A stretch of 64,000 bases of DNA from Wujia chipingensis (GTDB lineage: Bacteria > Bacillota > Clostridia > Lachnospirales > Lachnospiraceae): the NCBI RefSeq assembly GCF_014337155.1, contig NZ_CP060632.1, positions 1,805,001 to 1,869,000 on the forward strand, in the 5' to 3' direction. Numbering within the stretch: the first letter of the stretch is position 1; the number at the start of each line of letters is the position of its first letter. The notes under the pieces are model-generated. The model was not told where the DNA came from, did not search any database, and worked only from the letters and a program-made list of their open reading frames with translations. A program made the translations under genes and the position numbers. Shown piece by piece: positions 1 to 7,846 of this stretch.

Positions 1-61
1 AATCACCTGTAAAGTATTTTTCATTTACAAACCTTTTGCATCATACATGCTTTTTCTCTGC

Positions 62-92
62 TTGTCAAGTGTTTTTTCTTAACATGTATAAT
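62..92 (+). promoter_or_regulatory. Putative sigma-A promoter for the SpoIID-like gene
   Basis: A TTGTCA -35 box (62-67) and a perfect TATAAT -10 box (87-92) are separated by 19 bases, slightly long. The predicted start is near base 99, giving an untranslated leader of about 60 bases before the ATG at 159. The rest of bases 1-158 is AT-rich and shows no gene. Confidence 0.5.
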
Positions 93-158
93 TTTTTATT
101 TACATAATTCTCCACGCTTTTTCATATATTATATGGACGAAAAATCAAGGTATCTCGT

Positions 159-1409
159 ATGGATCAATATTCTAGTGATACAGGAAATTTAAATGTCATA
201 GTCACAGGCACAGACAGTTACTCTCCGCTTTCTTCTGCTACTATTGAAATCGCAAACACAGGAGAGCCAAACCGGATCTTAGAATCCGTCAACACAGACC
301 GAAACGGACAGACCGGAAATATCGAGCTTTCCGCACCACCGCGTGAATACAGCATGGAGCCAACTGACAACCAGCCCTATTCTGAATACAATGTAAAGAT
401 CTCCGCTCCCGGCTATCAGGAAGGACTTGTCTCGGGCGTCCAGATATTCTCTGGCGAAAACGGATTGCAGTCCATCGTATTGCAGCCATCCGAGCAGACA
501 CCTGACTATGTCTATAACCCAATCGTCATCGGCGGACACACGCTCTGGGAATACTATCCACCGAAAATCGCCGAGCCGGAGATCAAGCCTTTATCCGAAA
601 GTGGCGAGATCGTCCTCTCACGCGTCGTCGTACCAGAAACGATTGTCGTACACGACGGTGTCCCCGGCGACTCCACTGCTACCGATTATTATGTCCCATA
701 CATCGACTACATCAAAAATGTCGCCTGCTGCGAGATCTACTCCACCTGGCCAGAAAGCACGATCGAAGCCAATATTCTGGCAATCATGTCCTTCACTTTA
801 AACCGGGTATATACAGAATGGTACCGGAACAAAGGCTATAATTTCACGATTACATCCTCCACCGCTTACGATCACAAATGGATCTACGGCAAGACCATTT
901 ACGAGAATATCTCGCAGATTGCCGACCGGCTCTACAACCGCTATCTCGCCCGTCCAAATGTCAAGCAGCCGATTCTCACACAATACTGCGATGGCAAGCG
1001 CGTCTCCTGTCCAAACTGGATGACACAGTGGGGTTCTAAAGCACTCGGGGATGATGGTTTCTCTGCCATAGATATCATCCACTACTATTACGGATCCGAT
1101 ATGTATGTAAATGAAGCAGAAATTGTCTCCGGAATCCCATCCTCTTATCCGGGCTATGATCTGACGATCGGAAGCTCCGGCGAACCGGTCATCACGATTC
1201 AGGAGCAGTTAAACCGTATTGCGCAGAATTACCCGGCGATTCCGACTGTCACAGTCGATGGTATCTATGGTTCCGCAACCGCAGAATCCGTGCGTGCCTT
1301 TCAGTCTATTTTTAACCTTCCGGTAAGTGGAATCGTCGATTTTCCAACGTGGTATAAGATCTCCCAGATCTATGTCGGTGTCTCAAAAATCGGAGAAAAT
1401 ATACGGTGA
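159..1409 (+). CDS. SpoIID-like, peptidoglycan-binding-domain protein
   Basis: A 416-residue protein in three parts. Residues about 10-110 look like a carboxypeptidase-regulatory-type beta sandwich (Asn-Val-Ile-Val-Thr-Gly start, Gly-Gln-Thr-Gly turn). Residues about 185-320 resemble the SpoIID/LytB fold, with the Trp-Pro-Glu-Ser-Thr-Ile-Glu-Ala helix and a Cys-Asp-Gly-Lys segment. Residues about 335-410 form a PG_binding_1 domain (Asp-Gly-Ile-Tyr-Gly then Ala-Val-Arg-Ala-Phe-Gln). SpoIID proteins cleave denuded glycan strands during engulfment; this architecture is widespread in Clostridia, but its enzymatic activity is not established. No signal peptide is visible, so export would need another route, or the protein acts inside. 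The ribosome binding site is weak (AAGG, eight bases before ATG). It stands alone, with its own promoter. Confidence 0.75.
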   Translation: MDQYSSDTGNLNVIVTGTDSYSPLSSATIEIANTGEPNRILESVNTDRNGQTGNIELSAPPREYSMEPTDNQPYSEYNVKISAPGYQEGLVSGVQIFSGENGLQSIVLQPSEQTPDYVYNPIVIGGHTLWEYYPPKIAEPEIKPLSESGEIVLSRVVVPETIVVHDGVPGDSTATDYYVPYIDYIKNVACCEIYSTWPESTIEANILAIMSFTLNRVYTEWYRNKGYNFTITSSTAYDHKWIYGKTIYENISQIADRLYNRYLARPNVKQPILTQYCDGKRVSCPNWMTQWGSKALGDDGFSAIDIIHYYYGSDMYVNEAEIVSGIPSSYPGYDLTIGSSGEPVITIQEQLNRIAQNYPAIPTVTVDGIYGSATAESVRAFQSIFNLPVSGIVDFPTWYKISQIYVGVSKIGENIR

Positions 1410-1435
1410 ATTTTCTGTGTATTGTGCTACTTTGC

Positions 1436-1464
1436 TTGCATAAATCCCGTATACCATTTATAAT
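1436..1464 (+). promoter_or_regulatory. Sigma-A promoter of the phosphoribosyltransferase-like gene
   Basis: TTGCAT (1436-1441) and TATAAT (1459-1464) with exactly 17 bases between them. The transcript would start near 1471 and run into an AGGAGGGG ribosome binding site at 1487-1494, eight bases before ATG 1503. Confidence 0.75.
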
Positions 1465-1502
1465 ATCAGTATGTCATAAAACGCACAGGAGGGGTACTAT
1501 TT

Positions 1503-2147
1503 ATGGAAAACACAAATACATTCAAGGTACAGTCTACATCCAGCAACTTAATCTCACTGAATGTAACACCTGGTCACTACGCAACATCTTCTTCTCATAT
1601 CAACTACTATATTGATATGACAAGTCTGAAGAGCCGTCGAAGCGAAGCACATGCCGCTGCCAAAGTGCTGGCTGCCCGCTACGCTGCTACAACGATCATT
1701 GATACGATCGTCTGTCTGGACGGTACAAATGTGATCGGTGCTTATCTTGCAGACGAACTTCTTAACACAGGTATCTTATCTGCGAACCTGCACAATACTG
1801 CATACATCATTTCCCCGGAGCAGCACTCTGGCGGACAGCTTATATTCCGCGAGAATTATCTTTCCATGATCAAAGGCAAGCATGTCCTTGTATTGTTAGC
1901 AACTGCTACAACCGGAAAGACCTTGCAGACCGCACTCGAGTGTATCGAATATTACGGTGGTGAAGTGGTCGGTGTATCTTCGATTTTCTCCGCAGCCGAT
2001 GAAATTCACGACGAGCAGATCAACACCATCTTCCGTACCGAGGATATCCCGAATTACGAAACACACTCTGCTGCTGACTGCCCACTCTGCAAAGCCGGCA
2101 TACCAATCAAGGGAATCATCAACAGCCACGGATATTCTTCCCTGTAA
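1503..2147 (+). CDS. Phosphoribosyltransferase-fold protein, degenerate PRPP loop
   Basis: A 214-residue protein with the order of a type I phosphoribosyltransferase, closest in feel to orotate phosphoribosyltransferase. There is an N-terminal hood with Ser-Leu-Lys-Ser-Arg-Arg, a beta strand around Ile-Val-Cys-Leu-Asp-Gly-Thr (69-75), and the PRPP-loop region at 129-141. In active members that loop carries two adjacent acidic residues before Thr-Thr-Gly-Gly-Thr; here the positions are Leu-Ala, and the glycine pair is Gly-Lys. A Cys-Pro-Leu-Cys motif follows near residue 193, and the C terminus is the usual Asn-Ser-His-Gly-Tyr type. Catalysis with PRPP is therefore doubtful; a regulatory or altered-ligand role is inference. 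Start chosen on AGGAGGGG spacing. The gene is monocistronic, ended by the hairpin at 2176-2230. Confidence 0.7.
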   Translation: MENTNTFKVQSTSSNLISLNVTPGHYATSSSHINYYIDMTSLKSRRSEAHAAAKVLAARYAATTIIDTIVCLDGTNVIGAYLADELLNTGILSANLHNTAYIISPEQHSGGQLIFRENYLSMIKGKHVLVLLATATTGKTLQTALECIEYYGGEVVGVSSIFSAADEIHDEQINTIFRTEDIPNYETHSAADCPLCKAGIPIKGIINSHGYSSL

Positions 2148-2175
2148 GTGTTGATTTTCCTAATTCTAAAGTAAT

Positions 2176-2230
2176 AAAAACTCCCTATTCAGAATATATT
2201 ATACTAATTCTGAACAGGGAGTTTTTTATT
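2176..2230 (+). terminator. Intrinsic terminator whose 3' arm also forms the next gene's ribosome binding site
   Basis: Arms at about 2181-2195 and 2206-2221 (CTCCCTATTCAGAAT against ATTCTGAACAGGGAG, one bulged base) are followed by six T. The AGGGAG at 2216-2221 lies nine bases before the ATG at 2231, ideal for translation initiation. The hairpin can thus end the upstream transcript and, in read-through RNA, hide the start of the downstream gene. Confidence 0.8.
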
Positions 2231-2692
2231 ATGTCATCCAAAACGAAAATTATCGTCTTAAAATCAAAAGAACTCATCTACACTGGCATATTTATCGTCC
2301 TCGGCATCCTGTTGATCCTGCTGCTCTGGTATATGTTCTCGCCAAAGGAGAACGAAAAGGATACCACAGATACAAGCATCTCAACGGAAACATTTGCCAC
2401 ATACCAGCCAGGTGTCTATACCTCGCAGTTAAATCTTGGTGGCACCACACTGGAATTACAGACGACCATCGACAAACATGCAGTCACACACATCGAAGTA
2501 TCAAACACAAACGAAACCGTCACAGCCATGTATCCGCTTTTAACACCTTCCGTGGATGCCATCAATGAGCAGCTACAGATCACCGGTGATCTGGATTCTG
2601 TTACATATGCAAGCGACAACCAGTACACCACACTGCTCATACTGGAAGCCGCCCGCCAGGCAGCACAATCTGCCCGGATTGATACAAACTAA
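2231..2692 (+). CDS. Small membrane-anchored protein, FMN-binding-domain-like
   Basis: A 153-residue protein. It has a basic N terminus, one strong membrane helix at about residues 15-36, an acidic Thr/Ser linker, then an extracellular domain starting Tyr-Gln-Pro-Gly-Val-Tyr. The strand pattern that follows (Thr-Thr-Ile-Asp-Lys, Val-Thr-His-Ile-Glu-Val) recalls the FMN_bind fold of RnfG-type proteins. The Ser/Thr-Gly-Ala-Thr flavinylation site of those proteins is absent, so covalent FMN is not expected. The function is unknown. Its only visible ribosome binding site sits in the terminator hairpin of the preceding gene. It converges with the acyltransferase gene, four bases away. Confidence 0.6.
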   Translation: MSSKTKIIVLKSKELIYTGIFIVLGILLILLLWYMFSPKENEKDTTDTSISTETFATYQPGVYTSQLNLGGTTLELQTTIDKHAVTHIEVSNTNETVTAMYPLLTPSVDAINEQLQITGDLDSVTYASDNQYTTLLILEAARQAAQSARIDTN

Positions 2693-2696
2693 CCAC

Positions 2697-3392
2697 TTAT
2701 GCGTGTTTCTTTACGATTACGCCACCCGTCTTATAGATGCTTTCTGCCGGTACAAATCCACGTACCGGGGAAAGCGGATAGACATTACTGTTTGAGCCAA
2801 TAACTGTACCAGGATTTAATACAGAATTACAACCAACCTCTACATGATTTCCAAGCATTGCTCCAAATTTCTTCAAACCAGTTTCCAGATCAAACTTCTC
2901 ATTTGTCTCTGGATCCATTCCTTTCACATGGACAAGTGTCTTATCACTCTTTACATTCGATGTGATCGAGCCAGCACCCATATGCGACTTAAATCCCAAG
3001 ATAGAATCGCCAACATAGTTATAATGTGGCACCTGCACATTATCAAAGATGATCACGTTTTTCAGCTCTGTGGAATTACCGATCACACAGCCTTTTCCAA
3101 CCAGCGCATTTCCGCGGACAAACGCACACTGGCGCACTTCTGTCTCGGCGCCGATGATTGCCGGTCCTGCCAGATATGCTGATGCAAATACCTTCGCTGT
3201 CTTATGCACCCAGACATGCTCCGCTACTTCGGTATACTCTTCCTTCGGAAGAGACTCCCCAAGCTTAACGATAAATTCTCCAATATGTGGAAGCACCTCC
3301 CACGGATAGGTATACTGCTCCATCAAAGGTTTTGCCTCCGTATGGGAAAGATCATATAATTCCTTGATTGTTACTGCATTTACACTTTTCAT
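2697..3392 (-). CDS. Left-handed beta-helix (hexapeptide) acyl/nucleotidyltransferase-like protein
   Basis: A 231-residue protein with an N-terminal helical segment and then a run of hexapeptide-type turns from about residue 60 (Ala-Pro-Ala-Ile-Ile-Gly, Cys-Val-Ile-Gly-Asn-Ser, Met-Gly-Ala-Gly-Ser, Cys-Asn-Ser-Val-Leu-Asn-Pro-Gly-Thr-Val-Ile-Gly). This is the coil signature of left-handed beta-helix transferases. Such proteins in Clostridia are often named UDP-N-acetylglucosamine pyrophosphorylase-like, because they match its acetyltransferase half; the uridylyltransferase half is missing here. The likely reaction is acyl transfer to a sugar nucleotide or small molecule, substrate unknown. 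GGAGG lies before the ATG. It is downstream of topB, from which it is separated by a stem-loop. Confidence 0.7.
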   Translation of the reverse strand: MKSVNAVTIKELYDLSHTEAKPLMEQYTYPWEVLPHIGEFIVKLGESLPKEEYTEVAEHVWVHKTAKVFASAYLAGPAIIGAETEVRQCAFVRGNALVGKGCVIGNSTELKNVIIFDNVQVPHYNYVGDSILGFKSHMGAGSITSNVKSDKTLVHVKGMDPETNEKFDLETGLKKFGAMLGNHVEVGCNSVLNPGTVIGSNSNVYPLSPVRGFVPAESIYKTGGVIVKKHA

Positions 3393-3419
3393 TTTCTATC
3401 CTCCATCCATCTATTGAAC

Positions 3420-3449
3420 CATACGCATGAAACTTATTTCATGCATATG
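3420..3449 (-). other. Stem-loop between topB and the acyltransferase gene
   Basis: A 13-pair stem (minus-strand arms CATATGCATGAAA and TTTCATGCGTATG, one G-U pair) with a four-base loop. No T tract follows on the minus strand, so it is more likely an RNA-processing or stabilising element than a terminator. Confidence 0.5.
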
Positions 3450-3481
3450 AAACATCTGATTCTGCTCATTTTTCAATATAT

Positions 3482-5524
3482 CTACGATTTCTTTGCAGCC
3501 TTCTTCGCTCCCGCCTTCTCATAAAATGGCTTCGTCCGGTCAAACAATCGCGTGATCTGATTCTGATTTCGTATCTGCTTCACGGCATTCGTGTTATCAC
3601 AGACAAATTTATTCATCTTGGCTGTATATTCGTCCTTCGAAATCGTTCCCTCCGCAACACCGGAAAGCCCTTTCTCCCACGATGCCGTCATTTCCGCCCA
3701 AAGCAAACTCTGAATGGAATTTAAACATACATCGTAGATGATCTCTCCAAGAAACGTCGGTGTCACGATCTGTGTTTTCTTATTTAATGCAATGTATTTG
3801 TTCGTCACAAGCTTCGTGATGATACTGTCACGTGTCGCACTCGTTCCAATACCGCTGCCCTTGATCTGACTTCGAAGCTCTTCATCCTCGATGAGCTGTC
3901 CGGCATTTTCCATCGCCAGAATCAATGTACCCGAAGAATATCGCTTCGGTGGAGATGTCTCTCCTTCCTTGATATTGAATGTCTGTACTGGAATCGCATC
4001 ACCTTTCTTCAAAGATGCAAACTTCGCCAACTCCTCATCCGTCAGCTTCTGTTCTTCCTGTTTTTTGTCAGACGAAAGTCCGGCTATCGTCAGATACCCT
4101 GGATTTTTCAGTCGTTTGAAATTTGCAAAAAAGCTTTCGGTTCCATTTTCTTTTTCGCCAACCACCGTATGAATCTGTCTTGACAACACAAGGCTTACTT
4201 TCTCATACTCTGCTGCCGGAAAGAAAATGCTCAAAAACCGCCGTGCAATAATGTCATACACCTTCCGCTGAATATCATTTAACCCATTCAGATTCCCAAG
4301 TCCCTGTCCGGTCGGAATGATCGCATAGTGGTCGGTAATCTGTTTATCATTGACATATTTGGATTTGGCAACACCCTTGTATCCGCCCTGCTGCATAATA
4401 TACTGCGCATACTGTGCAAGTGGTTCATATTTCTGCAAGCCACCGATATTTTTCCCGATTTCTTTCGCAACGGCTGTGGAAAGCACACGGGCATCCGTTC
4501 TTGGATATGTTACCAGCTTTCGCTCATAGAGTGTCTGCACGGTATTCAACGTATCGGTCGGACTAATCTTAAACAACCGTGAACAGTCATTTTGCAGCTC
4601 CGCTAAGTTGTATAACATCGGTGGTGCTTTCTTCTCTGTCTTTTTCTCTACCTTCTGCACGATCAGTTCAATCGGTGCATCCGCAGACAATTCAGTAATC
4701 AACTGCTTAGCACTCTCTTCTTTTTTGAAACCATTTTCCTTATACAGAAGAGGAGAATCCAGATAGGCAGAATCCTTCGTCGTCTTCCACTCTGCTTCAA
4801 ATCCTTCTGTGCTGGCAAGCACCCGGTAAAATGGTGTCGGCACGAACTGTCGGATCTCCCGTTCCCGCTTCACAATCATGCCAAGTACACATGTCATGAC
4901 ACGTCCAACTGCGATCACGCATCGATCCATGCCAAGATAATTCCGGACTGTGTAGCTATATTTCAGCGATAATGCACGGGAAAAATTGATTCCCATCAGA
5001 TAATCTTCCTGCGCACGCAGATATGCCGCATCACTCAGGTTATCATAGGCAGAAAGCTCTTTCGCCTCCCGGATACCTCGCATGATTTCTTCCTCGGTCT
5101 GCGAATCAATCCACACACGCCGCCGGTCTTTTTTACTTTTGTCCACGCCTGCCATCTGCTCGACAAGACGGTAAATATATTCTCCTTCTCGTCCCGAGTC
5201 AGTGCAGACATAGATGCGTCCAACATCCTCACGATTCAGCAGCCTGCTTACGATCTGAAACTGTTTGCTTGACGCATCAATAATCTCATATTTATATTCC
5301 TCCGGTATAAATGGAATCGTATCAAAGCTCCATTTCTTCAAGGCTGGATCATAGACCTCCGGATAGCTCATCGTGATCAGATGTCCGACACACCATGTCA
5401 CGACCGTATCCTCGTTCTCTAAGTATCCGTCCCTTGCACCGGCAGTTGCAGCCCCCTTCATGCCGAGCGCTTTTGCAAACTCACGGGCAACGCTGGGTTT
5501 CTCTGCTATGTACAAATTCTTCAC
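3482..5524 (-). CDS. topB: DNA topoisomerase III (type IA)
   Basis: A 680-residue type IA topoisomerase that relaxes negative supercoils and decatenates DNA by passing single strands. The N-terminal Toprim domain begins Leu-Tyr-Ile-Ala-Glu-Lys-Pro-Ser and includes the Asp-Ser-Gly-Arg-Glu-Gly-Glu motif. The catalytic tyrosine is in Val-Thr-Tyr-Pro-Arg-Thr-Asp (about residue 341). The C terminus is a short Lys/Ala tail without zinc-finger cysteines, normal for topoisomerase III and unlike TopA. The start is GTG, with AAGGAG eight bases upstream. It follows the flavodiiron gene by 12 bases, so the two are probably cotranscribed although functionally unrelated. Confidence 0.95.
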   Translation of the reverse strand: MKNLYIAEKPSVAREFAKALGMKGAATAGARDGYLENEDTVVTWCVGHLITMSYPEVYDPALKKWSFDTIPFIPEEYKYEIIDASSKQFQIVSRLLNREDVGRIYVCTDSGREGEYIYRLVEQMAGVDKSKKDRRRVWIDSQTEEEIMRGIREAKELSAYDNLSDAAYLRAQEDYLMGINFSRALSLKYSYTVRNYLGMDRCVIAVGRVMTCVLGMIVKREREIRQFVPTPFYRVLASTEGFEAEWKTTKDSAYLDSPLLYKENGFKKEESAKQLITELSADAPIELIVQKVEKKTEKKAPPMLYNLAELQNDCSRLFKISPTDTLNTVQTLYERKLVTYPRTDARVLSTAVAKEIGKNIGGLQKYEPLAQYAQYIMQQGGYKGVAKSKYVNDKQITDHYAIIPTGQGLGNLNGLNDIQRKVYDIIARRFLSIFFPAAEYEKVSLVLSRQIHTVVGEKENGTESFFANFKRLKNPGYLTIAGLSSDKKQEEQKLTDEELAKFASLKKGDAIPVQTFNIKEGETSPPKRYSSGTLILAMENAGQLIEDEELRSQIKGSGIGTSATRDSIITKLVTNKYIALNKKTQIVTPTFLGEIIYDVCLNSIQSLLWAEMTASWEKGLSGVAEGTISKDEYTAKMNKFVCDNTNAVKQIRNQNQITRLFDRTKPFYEKAGAKKAAKKS

Positions 5525-5536
5525 TTAAAACTCTCC

Positions 5537-6703
5537 TTATTTGATTGCATTCACTAAGGCTTCCATCGCTGGGTAATCAGATTCCTTCATCGTAGACATG
5601 ATCGTAACGGTTGGCTCCACAATCGTGACATCCTTCATCGTAGAAAGAATCGTCTTCATCGTGCGGGCGGCACATGGTGCCCAACTGCCATTCTCCAGGA
5701 TACCAACGGTACGCTTCTGGTACGCCTTTGACTGCAGATGATTCAGGAAATCCTGCATGCATGGAAATACCCCACCATCATAGCTTGCGGCACAGAGCAC
5801 CATCCGGTCATAGCGGAATGCATCCTCGATTACCTCAGCCATATCTTCTCTCGCCAGATCACTGACAACGACCTTCTCTACGCCCTCTGCGCGAAGCATG
5901 TCTGCAAGCTTTTTAGCTGCCTTCGCCGTATTGCCATGGATCGATGCATACGCAACAAGCACGCCTTTATTCTCCGGCTCATACTTGCTCCATGTATCGT
6001 AAAGTCCAATATAGTATCCGAGATTTTCCTTCAATACCGGACCGTGCAATGGACAGATTGTCTCGATATCAAGTCCTGCTGCCTTCTTCAGAAGTGTCTG
6101 CACCGGCATGCCATATTTACCGACGATATTAAAATAATACCGTCTTGCCTCACATGCCCAGTCCTCATTTTCTGTGAGGGAAAGCGCGCCGAACTTACCA
6201 AATCCATCTGCTGAGAACAGCACCTTCTCGCTCTTCTCATAGGTCACCATGACCTCCGGCCAGTGTACCATCGGTGCCATATAGAACACCAATGTATGGG
6301 TTCCAAGCGATAACTCTTCGCCCTCCTTGACCGCAATCTTCTCCTGCGCATCCAATCTATCCTCAAAGAACTGTGGCAGCATCGCAATCGCCTTTGCACT
6401 TGCAACCAGCTTTACCTCCGGAAAAAGCTCGACCATTCTTCCGATACTTCCCGCATGATCAGGCTCGAGATGCGAGATAATCAGATAATCCGGCTTTGCC
6501 CCATTCAATGTCTGAAGCAGCTTATCCTCCCAGCCTTCCATGCCTCTGGCATCAACTGTATCCATAACCGCAATCTTCTCGTCCAGAATCACATATGAAT
6601 TGTATGATACGCCTTCCGGTACTACGTACTGACTCTCAAACAAATCAATATCCTTATCATCCACTCCGATATAACGAATTGCATCCGAAATAGTTACCTG
6701 CAT
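5537..6703 (-). CDS. fprA: FprA-type flavodiiron protein
   Basis: A 388-residue A-type flavoprotein that reduces O2 and/or nitric oxide, protecting an anaerobe from oxygen. The N-terminal metallo-beta-lactamase domain has all expected diiron ligands in view: His78-x-Glu80-x-Asp82-His83, His147, Asp166 and His220. The C-terminal flavodoxin domain starts near residue 248 with the FMN-phosphate loop Tyr-Ala-Ser-Ile-His-Gly-Asn-Thr. No rubredoxin or reductase domain is fused, so electrons must come from a separate carrier. GGAGG precedes the ATG. A promoter lies just upstream, and topB follows in the same transcript. Confidence 0.92.
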   Translation of the reverse strand: MQVTISDAIRYIGVDDKDIDLFESQYVVPEGVSYNSYVILDEKIAVMDTVDARGMEGWEDKLLQTLNGAKPDYLIISHLEPDHAGSIGRMVELFPEVKLVASAKAIAMLPQFFEDRLDAQEKIAVKEGEELSLGTHTLVFYMAPMVHWPEVMVTYEKSEKVLFSADGFGKFGALSLTENEDWACEARRYYFNIVGKYGMPVQTLLKKAAGLDIETICPLHGPVLKENLGYYIGLYDTWSKYEPENKGVLVAYASIHGNTAKAAKKLADMLRAEGVEKVVVSDLAREDMAEVIEDAFRYDRMVLCAASYDGGVFPCMQDFLNHLQSKAYQKRTVGILENGSWAPCAARTMKTILSTMKDVTIVEPTVTIMSTMKESDYPAMEALVNAIK

Positions 6704-6729
6704 GTTTTTGTCCTCCTGTATTGTATTAC

Positions 6730-6759
6730 CTTATACTTTTTCGTTCCATAGCATACCAA
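6730..6759 (-). promoter_or_regulatory. Putative promoter of fprA-topB
   Basis: On the minus strand, TTGGTA (6759-6754) and TATAAG (6735-6730) are 18 bases apart, with transcription starting near 6723, about 20 bases before the fprA ATG. A short leader with GGAGG follows. Confidence 0.45.
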
Positions 6760-6814
6760 TTGCTGTTCCGCGTTTATCCGTAATTCATGCAACGCTGTAA
6801 CTTTATGCGCTACT

Positions 6815-7507
6815 CTATTCTAACAGATTCCGCTCTATATATCCAACATAATTTCGTGTATAATCCTCAATCAGATAATCGCACACGCCTGTATCCTGCA
6901 GCAGCTTTTTATCGGAATCGCCGTAGATTCCTACAATACAAGCTGCGTTCGCAGCAACGGCGGCTTTCACACCGGATGGGCTGTCTTCGATCACCATCGT
7001 CTCAGATGGCTCCGCCCCGATGCGCTCCATCGCACGAATATACATATCCGGTGCTGGTTTCGCCCGCATCGTTCCATCATCATAGGCAAGCTTTGATTTG
7101 TCAAACCATTTTGCAAGTGCAAACCGTTCAAAATAAAAGTCGACATTGGATAGACCAGATGCCGTTGCGATATTGCATTTTATATTTCTTCGCTGCAACT
7201 CATCCAGAAATTCTGGTAACCCCTTCACCAGCCTGCAGGCGTCCTGATCTTCCTGATACATGCTTCTGTATAGAACCTCTTTCTCTTCGGTCAACTGCAT
7301 GATCTTCTCCTCGGACAAAGCACCCTTCCCAAGCAGCCACTCGAAAATATCCCGGTTCGTATGTCCGAGTATCTGATGCTGGAATTCTTCTTTGGTAAGT
7401 TCCCTGCCAGCCAGCTTACTCACATATGTCCGCCATGCAATATCATGATATTTGCCATCAAAAATCATCGTGCCATTACAATCAAATATAATGTTCCTTA
7501 TTTTCAT
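6815..7507 (-). CDS. HAD-superfamily hydrolase, beta-phosphoglucomutase-like
   Basis: A 230-residue haloacid-dehalogenase-type enzyme with a helical cap between motifs I and II (subclass I). Motif I reads Asp9-Cys-Asn11-Gly-Thr instead of the usual Asp-x-Asp-Gly-Thr, so the general acid/base aspartate is replaced by asparagine. Motif III lysine is in Arg-Ala-Lys-Pro-Ala-Pro-Asp, and the metal-binding acids of motif IV are in Glu-Asp-Ser-Pro-Ser-Gly-Val. The overall pattern fits sugar-phosphate phosphatases and phosphoglucomutases. The substrate cannot be read from sequence, and the asparagine may slow or change the chemistry. AGAGGA lies six bases before ATG. It appears monocistronic. Confidence 0.8.
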   Translation of the reverse strand: MKIRNIIFDCNGTMIFDGKYHDIAWRTYVSKLAGRELTKEEFQHQILGHTNRDIFEWLLGKGALSEEKIMQLTEEKEVLYRSMYQEDQDACRLVKGLPEFLDELQRRNIKCNIATASGLSNVDFYFERFALAKWFDKSKLAYDDGTMRAKPAPDMYIRAMERIGAEPSETMVIEDSPSGVKAAVAANAACIVGIYGDSDKKLLQDTGVCDYLIEDYTRNYVGYIERNLLE

Positions 7508-7846
7508 GTCTCATCCTCTTCTTATCTTTATATATGTACATCTGAGTGGATATACAGAATCCACTCTGAAATTCGCTTAAAATTTCCGGGATGGGTTTTT
7601 CCGCTTACTTTCCACGTCCTACGCCCACGTTGTGGGCATTTTCATAATTATACTCCATTCTACGCCCATTTGCCATCGCCCCAAACAGAAAAACTCATCT
7701 CGATAAACCAAATTTCCAATTCAAATCTAAAAAATTCACTTTCAATACTGAAAACATTCCACATAATATCTCCTATTACGTAAAAAAGGGGCTGCCAAAG
7801 CAGCCCCTGGGGGAAAATATATAAACCAAATGGTCTATAGCATATT
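7508..7846 (-). other. 339-base intergenic region between glnN and the HAD gene
   Basis: It holds the glnN terminator (7782-7807), a TATAAT-like -10 on the minus strand (7652-7647) with only a weak -35, and a six-pair GCCCAC/GTGGGC hairpin with a three-base loop (7623-7637). The hairpin would lie in the HAD gene's leader. The phrase GGGCGTAG occurs twice, about 40 bases apart. I see no coding sequence. Confidence 0.4.
7782..7807 (-). terminator. Intrinsic terminator of glnN
   Basis: Perfect eight-pair GC-rich stem GGGGCTGC/GCAGCCCC with a four-base loop, followed on the minus strand by six T, about 40 bases after the glnN stop codon. Confidence 0.9.

Noticed and set aside
7623..7637. GCCCAC/GTGGGC hairpin as a plus-strand terminator
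   Set aside because: There is no plus-strand gene before it and the T run is poor; noted only as a possible leader hairpin.
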